Shown here: positions 57,559 through 64,000 of the stretch, in pieces
How positions within the stretch are numbered: the first letter of the stretch is position 1
Layout: every line of letters starts with the position of its first letter
NCBI RefSeq assembly: GCF_008039615.1
Contig: NZ_VDUZ01000023.1
Location: 62,001-126,000 of the forward strand
Reading direction: 5' to 3'
Length of the DNA: 64,000 bases
Origin: Vineibacter terrae
GTDB lineage: Bacteria; Pseudomonadota; Alphaproteobacteria; Reyranellales; Reyranellaceae
Notes under the pieces: generated by a model
Database searches by the model: none
The model's input: only the letters and a program-made list of their open reading frames with translations
Told to the model about the DNA's origin: nothing
Position numbers and translations under genes: made by a program

Positions 57559-58425
57559 TCACGTCTCGGTCTCCGTGCCGAAGAGGTCACGCAGGCCGTC
57601 GCCCAGCAGGTTGATGCCGAGCACGAGCACGAACAGGGCCACGCCGGGGATGACGATCACCCACGGGCTGAAGAACATGTACTCCTTGGCTTCGGCGATC
57701 ATCAGGCCCCATGAGGGCAGCGGCGGCGGCACCCCCAGCCCGAGGAACGACAGCGCCGCCTCGAGCAGGATGGCGAGCGCCATCTCCAGTGTCGCCACGA
57801 CCACCAGGTGGCTGGCGATGTTGGGCAGCACCTCGCGCAGCAGGATGTGGAAGCGCGAGCAGCCGGCGCACCAGGCGGCCGCCACGAAGTCCAGGTTGCG
57901 CACCTGCATGGTGGTGCTGCGGGCCACGACCGCGAAGCGGTCCCACAGCAGCAGCCCCAGGGTCAGCACCACCAGGATCAAGCTGCTGCCCAGCAGCCCG
58001 ACCACCGCCAGCGCCACCAGCACGACCGGTATGGAGAGCCGGCAGGTGATCGCGAACAGCACCGCGTCGTCGACACGGCCGCCGGCAAAGCCGCCCAGCA
58101 CGCCGAGCGTGATGCCGATAAGCCCGGATGTCACCACCGTGAGCACGCCGATCATCATCGAGATGCGCGCGCCGTAGATCAGCCGCGAGAGATAATCGCG
58201 GCCCAGCCCGTCGGTGCCCAGCAGATGCGCCGGGTCGTGCCCCTCGTCCATCCAGAACGGCGTCGCCAGGCGGTTGTTGAGGTCCTGCGCGAACGGGTCG
58301 TGCGGCACCAGCAGCGGCGCGAAGACTGCGCAGAACAGCACGGCGCCGACAATGGCGGCGCCGACCCAGGTCGCGGCCGACCGCCAGCCGCGACGCGGGG
58401 CAGGCCCGACGCCGGCCGCGCTCAT
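57559..58425 (-). CDS. dppC: ABC transporter permease (DppC type, second system)
   Basis: 288 residues from ATG 58425, overlapping the upstream stop by four bases. Contains DppC features: PHDPFAQDLNNRLATPFW, HLLGTDGLGRDYLSRLIYGARISM, and the EAA region MQVRNLDFVAAAWCAGCSRFHILLREVLPN. Six membrane helices. Inner-membrane pore with DppB. Confidence 0.92.
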   Translation of the reverse strand: MSAAGVGPAPRRGWRSAATWVGAAIVGAVLFCAVFAPLLVPHDPFAQDLNNRLATPFWMDEGHDPAHLLGTDGLGRDYLSRLIYGARISMMIGVLTVVTSGLIGITLGVLGGFAGGRVDDAVLFAITCRLSIPVVLVALAVVGLLGSSLILVVLTLGLLLWDRFAVVARSTTMQVRNLDFVAAAWCAGCSRFHILLREVLPNIASHLVVVATLEMALAILLEAALSFLGLGVPPPLPSWGLMIAEAKEYMFFSPWVIVIPGVALFVLVLGINLLGDGLRDLFGTETET

Positions 58426-59339
58426 GCCGAGCGCAGCCGTGGGTCGAGCACGGCGTTCATCAGATCGGCCAGCATGGTCAGCCCGATATAGATCACCGCC
58501 AGCACCAGCACGACGGCCTGCACGACGGGGAAGTCGTTCTTGCCGATGCTCTCCCAGGCGAGGAAGCCGACGCCGTGCAAGGCGAAGACCGACTCGATCA
58601 CGATCGAGCCGCCCAGCATGAACCCGAGCTGCACGGCCGCGATCGCGACCACCGGGATGGCGGCATTGCGCAGCGCGTGCTTGAGCAGGATCGAGGCCCG
58701 CGACAGCCCCTTGGCGCGCGCCGTGCGGATATAGTCCGACGCCAGCGCCTGGATCATGCCGCTGCGCGTCAGCCGCGTGAGCGCCGGGATGGCCGAGAAG
58801 GCGAGCACGATGCCCGGCATCACGTAGTGCTCCCATGAGCCGGTGCCCGAGATCGGCAGCCAGCCCAGGCGCAGGCCCAGGGTCACCATCAGGATCAGGC
58901 CGAGCCAGAAGCTCGGCATCGCCTGGCCGATCAGGGCCACGAGCTGCACCAGCCGGTCGACGGCCGTGTTCTCGCGCACGGCGGCGATGATCCCCAACGG
59001 CAAGGACACGACCAGAGCGATCGCCAGTCCGACCAGGCCCAGCGTCACGGTCACCGGCATGCGCTCGGCGATCAGCTCGGACACACGCTGCTTGAAGAAG
59101 TAGCTCTGGCCGAAATCGCCCAGCGCGGCGCGGCCCACCCAGTCGAAGAACTGCACCACCAGTGGCCGGTCCAGCCCGTAGGCGCGGCGCACCTGCTCGA
59201 CATCCTGCTGGGTGGCGTTGGCGCCGGCGATCGAGATCGCAAGGTCGCCCGACAGCCGCGTCAGCATGAAGGCCAGCGTGACGACGGTGGCGGCGACCAG
59301 CAGGGCCACAATCAGGCGCCGGACGAGAAATCGCAGCAT
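58422..59339 (-). CDS. dppB: ABC transporter permease (DppB type, second system)
   Basis: 305 residues. MLRFLVRRLIVALLVAATVVTLAFMLTRLSGDLA is the DppB N-terminus; the EAA region is IQALASDYIRTARAKGLSRASILLKHALRNAAIPV. First gene of the minus-strand run dppB-C-D-F and livK-G-F-H-M. No binding-protein gene precedes it; a small lipoprotein gene lies upstream on the other strand. Confidence 0.92.
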   Translation of the reverse strand: MLRFLVRRLIVALLVAATVVTLAFMLTRLSGDLAISIAGANATQQDVEQVRRAYGLDRPLVVQFFDWVGRAALGDFGQSYFFKQRVSELIAERMPVTVTLGLVGLAIALVVSLPLGIIAAVRENTAVDRLVQLVALIGQAMPSFWLGLILMVTLGLRLGWLPISGTGSWEHYVMPGIVLAFSAIPALTRLTRSGMIQALASDYIRTARAKGLSRASILLKHALRNAAIPVVAIAAVQLGFMLGGSIVIESVFALHGVGFLAWESIGKNDFPVVQAVVLVLAVIYIGLTMLADLMNAVLDPRLRSA

Positions 59340-59473
59340 GCTAGCTGCAGCTTACGGGCCCCGTGTCGCGGCCTGCAAGACCATTGTGCTGCCGCCGGGC
59401 TTGCAAGCCCATCGGCGCTCGGGAATATTCAGCCCGCGCGAACGCGCGGTCAATCGTGGGGGAGTTCAAGTCG

Positions 59474-59695
59474 ATGCGTGGGATGACGTTGCTGCTGCTG
59501 GCGGCCCTTTCACTGGCCGCGTGCGGCGGCCTGCGGCCGGCCGGCACCCCGCAGGGCGGCGTCGTCACCCCGATCCTCGGCACCGACGAGCAGCAGCTTC
59601 TGGCGGCCCAGGGGCATTGCGCCAGGTTCCGGAAGAATGCCCGGATGGCCCAGACGCTCGACACCGGCAGCGTCGTGTTCGACTGCACCTGGTAG
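59474..59695 (+). CDS. Small lipoprotein
   Basis: 73 residues from ATG 59474 with GGGGGAG about nine bases upstream. Signal peptide MRGMTLLLLAALSLAAC with lipobox LAAC. The mature part ends ARFRKNARMAQTLDTGSVVFDCTW and has two cysteines that could form a disulfide. No family recognised. It lies alone between convergent puuE and divergent dppB. Confidence 0.65.
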   Translation: MRGMTLLLLAALSLAACGGLRPAGTPQGGVVTPILGTDEQQLLAAQGHCARFRKNARMAQTLDTGSVVFDCTW

Positions 59696-59717
59696 CAGCT
59701 GCCGCAAAACGTGGACG

Positions 59718-60626
59718 TCAACGCCGGTCAGGCGCCGGGTGCGTCGCGATCCAGTGCTCGGCGATATCCTTGCGGCGCGTGATCCAGATATCCGGGAACC
59801 CGCCAAGATAGTCGAGCAGGCGTTCGAGCGCGCTCGCCCGGGCCGGATGGCCGATGATGCGGGCATGCAACCCGATCGACAGCATCTTGGGCTGGGTCCG
59901 CCCCTCGCGATAGAGGACGTCGACGGCATCGCGGATGAACTGGAACCAGTCCTCGGCCTTGCCGAAATTGCCGCGATAGAACATCTGGTCGTTGGTCGAC
60001 ATCGTGTAGGGGATGATCAGGTGCGCCTTGCCGGCGACGGTCGTCCAGTAGGGAAGGTCGTCGGCGTAGGAGTCCGAATCGTAGAGGAAGCCGCCCTCCT
60101 CCACCAGCAGCCGCCGGGTGTTGGTGCTGGGGGCATAGCGGCAATACCAACCATAGGGCCGCTGCCCGACCATGTTCTGAAACGACGCGATCGACTGGCG
60201 GATCAGGTCCCGCTCCTGCGCCTCCTCCAGGTCGAAATGGTTCATCCAGCGCCAGCCGTGACCGGCCAGGTCCCAGCCCGAATCGCGGATCGCCGCCGCC
60301 GCGGCCGGGTTCTGCTCGAGCGCCATGGCGCAGCCATAGACCGTCATCGGCGCCTGGCGCTCGCGCATGATGCGATGCACGCGCCAGAAGCCCGAGCGGC
60401 TGCCGTATTCGAACAGCGATTCCGCCCCCAGGTCGCGTCCCTTGATCGTCCGGCCAGCGCCGGCGTCGGTCAGCGTCGTCTCGCTGAAGGCGTCGCCGTT
60501 GGCCACCGAGTACTCGGAGCCCTCCTCGTAGTTCAGCACGAAATTGACGGCCAGCCGGGCCCGGTTGGGCCATTTCGGATCCGGCGGCCGGCCGCCGTAT
60601 CCGACGAGATCGCGTTCGTGTGCCAT
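59718..60626 (-). CDS. puuE: Allantoinase, PuuE type (polysaccharide deacetylase family)
   Basis: 302 residues from ATG 60626. The N-terminus ERDLVGYGGRPPDPKWPNRARLAVNFVLNYEEGSEYSVANGD is characteristic of PuuE allantoinases, metal-free relatives of polysaccharide deacetylases that open allantoin to allantoate; later motifs are WDLAGHGWRWMNH, GWYCRYAPSTNTRRLL and SIGLHARIIGHPAR. No uricase, allantoate amidohydrolase or HIU hydrolase is linked here. A frame extension to 60875 is not family-like. Confidence 0.88.
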   Translation of the reverse strand: MAHERDLVGYGGRPPDPKWPNRARLAVNFVLNYEEGSEYSVANGDAFSETTLTDAGAGRTIKGRDLGAESLFEYGSRSGFWRVHRIMRERQAPMTVYGCAMALEQNPAAAAAIRDSGWDLAGHGWRWMNHFDLEEAQERDLIRQSIASFQNMVGQRPYGWYCRYAPSTNTRRLLVEEGGFLYDSDSYADDLPYWTTVAGKAHLIIPYTMSTNDQMFYRGNFGKAEDWFQFIRDAVDVLYREGRTQPKMLSIGLHARIIGHPARASALERLLDYLGGFPDIWITRRKDIAEHWIATHPAPDRR

Positions 60627-60807
60627 CACCTGCCTCGAAGAGACGCGCCATGTGCGGTGCAGCGAAGCTTGCCCGCCGTTGGCAAGCCGGGCAAGGCCGC
60701 GTCGACCGGGTGCTTCGGCAGGCTCGGAACGTGCTCTCGCAGTTCCGGTCCATTTCGGTTCCTGTTTGCGTCGACAATCGCAGCGGCGATGCCTAACAAG
60801 CAGCTCC

Positions 60808-61029
60808 ATGTCGATCGTGATGTGTATCCTCTGCCTCAACGTCGGCGTTGCGCTGGGCATGCTTCTGTCGGGCATCCTGCGGGAACAGCGGGAGGCGCTC
60901 GCAGCGCGCGAGGCGGCGGACGGCCGCGACCTTCCCGTCAGCGCGTATCAGGACGCACGGCCGGCCGGGCTGGGAACCGCGGTGTCGCCGTTGCCGGCCA
61001 CGACAGGCGCCACGGTCCCCTTGACCTGA
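60808..61029 (+). CDS. Possible small membrane protein
   Basis: 73 residues. A hydrophobic segment IVMCILCLNVGVALGMLLSGI is followed by a charged stretch REQREALAAREAADGRD and a flexible tail. GC-rich third positions favour translation, but no ribosome-binding site is clear and the last about 80 bases overlap another small frame on the other strand. Unknown function. Confidence 0.3.
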   Translation: MSIVMCILCLNVGVALGMLLSGILREQREALAAREAADGRDLPVSAYQDARPAGLGTAVSPLPATTGATVPLT

Positions 61030-61133
61030 ACCACACGTTTCGCCGACCAATCGGCAACGATCACGCCCAGCAATACCAGCGCTGCGGCCACGAACAGCGT
61101 CGCGATGATCCCTGCCTGCAAGCCCCTGGACAT
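60948..61133 (-). CDS. Possible small single-pass membrane protein
   Basis: 61 residues from ATG 61133, with GGAAAG about ten bases upstream. A membrane segment AGIIATLFVAAALVLLGVIVADW is followed by a polar tail. It overlaps the plus-strand small frame by 82 bases; at most one may be real, or they are convergent with overlapping ends. Unknown function. Confidence 0.35.
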   Translation of the reverse strand: MSRGLQAGIIATLFVAAALVLLGVIVADWSAKRVVQVKGTVAPVVAGNGDTAVPSPAGRAS

Positions 61134-61359
61134 GGCGTCCGGTCTTTCCGCGTTGTCGGATGTTGCCTGATCAACACAGGCCGACGGCGATCCGTTCCCA
61201 GATCGGCTCATTTTTTGTCGGGCCCGCCGAGGCTTCGGCATAGGCGTCCCGCGCTCGGTCGGCCGCCTGCCGGTCCACCAGGACGACGTATGATGCATCC
61301 AAGATGCAGCAACCATCGGCGAGGCCGTTGGCCGGCATGGACGCAGATCGCCTCCGGGT

Positions 61360-63324
61360 ATGGGCGAGCGACAGAGCAGGCGCTACGATCGGATGGTGCA
61401 GGTTCTCACGCCCCGCCTTGTGCGGATCCTGGTCCGGACAGCCGGCATCGTCGCCGGCTCGGCCGCCCTTGCGGCCGGGGCCATGTATCTGTTCGTCACC
61501 TCGGGCGCCTTCCACGACTACGTCGAGCACCACGCCGCTTCAGTCATTGGCCACAAGACCCGGATCGCCGATGTCGCGGTCGACTGGGGCTGGACGGCCC
61601 GCCTCCGCCTGGGTGGGATGGAGGTCGCCAATGCCGGTTGGGGCAAGCAGCCCTACATGCTCAAGGCCGAGCAGGTCGACGTCGCGATACGGCTATGGCC
61701 CCTGCTCAGGGGCGAGCTCGTCCTGCCCAGCCTGGTGCTGCGCAAGCCCGAGATCGCGGTCGAGATCGGTGACAAGGACCAGCTCAACTGGAGTCGAGAC
61801 GAGACGCCCGTGACGATGGCCATCGCCGAGGCGATGGCGCCCGGCAGCCGTGTCGAGACACCCCGGATCGGCCGGATCGAGGTCACCGACGGCCGCATCG
61901 CCTATCGCGACACAAGCCGCAAGGTCGAGCTCGACGGCACCCTCGCCACGACACAGGCCGCCACCGCGGGCGACGAGCCGACCGCCCATCTGCGGCTCAC
62001 GGGCAGGCTCGACGGGGCGCCGCTTAGCGTGCGGTTCACCGGCGGCTCCAGCCCGCTGCGGCGCCAGTCATCTCGCCCGTACGCGCTTGATCTCGATATC
62101 GCGTTCGGCGCGACAAGGCTCACGCTCAAGGGCAGCCTGCAGGATCCGGTCAAGTGGACCGGCGCCAATGTCGACCTGGCCGTCGCCGGGCCCGACCTGG
62201 CCGACCTTTATCCTCTGCTCGGCATCCCGGCGCTGCCGTCACCGCCCTATCGCATCAGCGGCAAGCTCGACCGCGAGGCCGGCCTGTGGAAGCTCCACAC
62301 CAGCAAATGGAATGTCGGCGACAGCGAGGTGAGCGGCGAGGTGCTGGTCGATGACCGCCGCAAGCCGCGGTTTCTCACCGCCAGGCTGGTATCGCAGAAG
62401 CTCGTCCTGGCCGATCTGGCACCGTTGATCGGCCTGCCGCCGGCCAACCGCGGCAGCGCCTCGCCGCGCCAGAGGCAGACGCAGCAGCGGCTCGACGCCG
62501 CGGGCAACCTCTTTCCCGACGTGCCGATGAAGCTCGAGCGCCTGCGGGCCATGGATGCCGACGTCACGTTTGACGCCAGGCGGGTCATCGCCCCCGACTA
62601 CCTGCCGGTGCAGGCGCTCGCCTTCCGCACGCTGCTCAACAATGGCGTCGCGACGGTGAAGCCGCTCACGCTCACGCTCGAAGACGGCAGCGCCATCGCG
62701 GGAGACGTGGTCATCGACGCTCAAGCCGACACGCCCAGGATCAAGACGGCGCTCGCCGGATCGAACATCGAGCTGGGCATGTTCTTCCGCAACTCGAAGT
62801 ACGCCGACACGACCCGTGGCCGGGTGCAGGGGCGCATCAGCCTGGCCGGGGCCGGCAAATCCGTGGCCGAGGTGATGGGCGCCGCCGACGGTCAGGCCGT
62901 GGCGGCGATGGCCAGCGGCTCGGTCAGCAGCCTGATGGTGAGCTTGGCCGGCCTGCAGCTCTTCGATGCCCTGGTCCTCTCCGTCGCCGGCGACAACCGC
63001 ATCCCCGTCCTCTGCGCGCTCGGGCGCCTGAATGTCGCCCGTGGCGTTGCGACGTTCGATCGGACATTGCTCGACACGCCGAAATCGGTCCTGCGCGTCA
63101 GCGGCGCCATCGCGCTTCAGCGCCAGGCCATGAAGGTCGAGATCAACGCTGATCCGAAATCCTTCGATCTTTTGAATGTGCGCGGTCCCGTCCTCGTCGA
63201 GGGCAAGATCCGCCAGCCCGCGATGCGGGTCGGCCGCACTGTCCCGATCCCGACGCCGGTGTTCGGAGACGCCAAGAGCGTCGCGTGCGAGGCCATGACG
63301 CGGCAGCTGCTCTCGAGCCCGTGA
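61360..63324 (+). CDS. AsmA-family envelope protein
   Basis: 654 residues (ATG 61393 also possible). One N-terminal membrane anchor (VRTAGIVAGSAALAAGAMYLFVT) precedes a periplasmic beta-rich domain. AsmA features: TRIADVAVDWGWTARLRLGGMEVANAGWG, PSLVLRKPEIAVEIGDKDQLNW, and the C-terminal AsmA-like part FDALVLSVAGDNRIPVLCALGRLNVARGVATFDRTLLDTPKSVLRVSGAI. Relatives of TamB/YhdP are thought to move phospholipids across the periplasm or help outer-membrane biogenesis. Alone between small ORFs and a cyclase gene. Confidence 0.85.
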   Translation: MGERQSRRYDRMVQVLTPRLVRILVRTAGIVAGSAALAAGAMYLFVTSGAFHDYVEHHAASVIGHKTRIADVAVDWGWTARLRLGGMEVANAGWGKQPYMLKAEQVDVAIRLWPLLRGELVLPSLVLRKPEIAVEIGDKDQLNWSRDETPVTMAIAEAMAPGSRVETPRIGRIEVTDGRIAYRDTSRKVELDGTLATTQAATAGDEPTAHLRLTGRLDGAPLSVRFTGGSSPLRRQSSRPYALDLDIAFGATRLTLKGSLQDPVKWTGANVDLAVAGPDLADLYPLLGIPALPSPPYRISGKLDREAGLWKLHTSKWNVGDSEVSGEVLVDDRRKPRFLTARLVSQKLVLADLAPLIGLPPANRGSASPRQRQTQQRLDAAGNLFPDVPMKLERLRAMDADVTFDARRVIAPDYLPVQALAFRTLLNNGVATVKPLTLTLEDGSAIAGDVVIDAQADTPRIKTALAGSNIELGMFFRNSKYADTTRGRVQGRISLAGAGKSVAEVMGAADGQAVAAMASGSVSSLMVSLAGLQLFDALVLSVAGDNRIPVLCALGRLNVARGVATFDRTLLDTPKSVLRVSGAIALQRQAMKVEINADPKSFDLLNVRGPVLVEGKIRQPAMRVGRTVPIPTPVFGDAKSVACEAMTRQLLSSP

Positions 63325-63414
63325 AAGACAGCGTCGCCTTTCGGCGTACGTTCTCGATGCCGGAATCGACCCGCGCGACTACATCCGCCAGTGACAGGTG
63401 TCGCCGGCAACCGC

Positions 63415-64000
63415 ATGATCGATCGCATGCAGCTACCGTTCGCCCTCGGCTGGCTGGTTGATGCAGCTGGCGACGTACGCGGCGCGGACGACTTCCTGGC
63501 GTCGCTCGGCGCGCAGCTGATCGCCGATGGCCTGCCGCTCGCCGCCGGCGCGCTGACGCTCGCAGCGCCGCATCCGATCATCGCCCGCCGCACCTGGCTG
63601 TGGCGCGCGCAGACCGGCGCGGTGATCGAGGCGCTGGGCTTCGAGCCCCTGGCGCCGACGGGATTCGGAAAGAGCCTGCCTCAGGACAATGTCGCACGCA
63701 GCTGGCTGGCTCAGTTCGGCGACGGCGTGGTGCTCGAGACCATCGCTGCGCCCGACGGTCCGGCATTGAGCTGGACAGCCCAGAGGCGGCTCACGGAAAG
63801 CGAGGCCGCGCTGCTGCGGCAGGCGGCGCGGTTCGCCGCCGCACCGCTTGCCGTTCTGGCCTCACGGTCGACCATCGCGGCGCTGCTCGAAGCCTATCTC
63901 GGGCGACGCAGCGCCGCGCAGGTGCTCGCCGGCCGGCTTCGCCGCGAGACGGGCGAGACGATCCGCGCGGTCCTGCTGTACGGCGATCTGCGCGGGTTCA
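63415..64000 (+). CDS. Class III adenylate/guanylate cyclase (5' part, truncated by window end)
   Basis: About 195 residues from ATG 63415 (GTG 63391 is in frame), open to the end of the window. The N-terminal sensor-like region reads ALGWLVDAAGDVRGADDFLASLGAQLIADGLPL, then LEAYLGRRSAAQVLAGRLRRETGETIRAVLLYGDLRGF, the start of the cyclase catalytic domain (metal Asp in YGDLRGF). The remainder of the catalytic domain lies outside. Start 90 bp after the AsmA stop. A soluble one-component cyclase common in Alphaproteobacteria is the likely identity. Confidence 0.7.
   Translation, partial: MIDRMQLPFALGWLVDAAGDVRGADDFLASLGAQLIADGLPLAAGALTLAAPHPIIARRTWLWRAQTGAVIEALGFEPLAPTGFGKSLPQDNVARSWLAQFGDGVVLETIAAPDGPALSWTAQRRLTESEAALLRQAARFAAAPLAVLASRSTIAALLEAYLGRRSAAQVLAGRLRRETGETIRAVLLYGDLRGF

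Noticed and set aside
59637-61772. 711-residue plus-strand frame over puuE
   Set aside because: puuE on the minus strand is clear; the plus frame is a shadow that runs through several intergenic regions.

Overview
The window is a GC-rich stretch of chromosome, probably from a free-living alphaproteobacterium (inference from strongly GC-biased third codon positions, tctC/Bug-type and Dpp/Liv-type uptake genes, a twin-arginine LivK, a PuuE-type allantoinase, a hydrolase-cyclase fusion, and many palindromic intergenic repeats). No rRNA, tRNA, CRISPR array, phage gene or transposase was seen. The genus cannot be fixed from the sequence alone.

Layout. 0-10 kb: a patatin-type lipoprotein, a methyltransferase, a LacI-type regulator that has lost its DNA-binding half next to a MITE-like repeat, a Gfo/Idh/MocA oxidoreductase, a paired SMR exporter, an RlmM-like RNA methyltransferase, a Tyr/Gly-rich lipoprotein and hyuA. 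10.5-19.5 kb: a type I secretion locus with an 1852-residue protein carrying six near-identical 154-residue T1SS-143/VCBS-like repeats, followed by its ABC transporter and HlyD-type adaptor. 19.8-24 kb: an orphan GroEL with an unusual tail, LuxR- and DeoR-type regulators and a hypothetical gene. 24-32 kb: hyuB, a DAO-type flavin oxidoreductase, an agmatinase-family ureohydrolase, a Bug binding protein, PxpA and an M20 peptidase. 31.8-38.9 kb: a flavin monooxygenase with a Baeyer-Villiger fingerprint, an IclR regulator, an acyl-CoA synthetase, a FAS1/MaoC-type dehydratase and an alpha/beta hydrolase fused to a nucleotidyl cyclase. 39-50.4 kb: an MlrC/M81 protein, a small secreted Cys protein, a complete dpp-type operon, an amidase and an orphan peptide-binding protein. 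50.7-59.3 kb, all on the minus strand: a second dpp transporter without its own binding protein, then livKGFHM. 59.4-64 kb: a small lipoprotein, a PuuE-type allantoinase, small membrane ORFs, an AsmA-family protein and the 5' part of another class III cyclase that runs off the window.

The common theme is scavenging of organic nitrogen: peptide and branched-chain amino-acid-type ABC uptake combined with hydrolases of hydantoin, oxoproline, guanidino, amide, ureide and peptide bonds. The second theme is repeats. At least three palindromic families (here R1, R2, R3) plus a CACAGAGG hairpin and a GGACCGCG stem-loop family occupy most gene gaps. They lie inside transporter operons, appear to provide ribosome-binding sites, and in two places are bounded by the same inverted terminal sequence with flanking direct repeats, which suggests past mobility.
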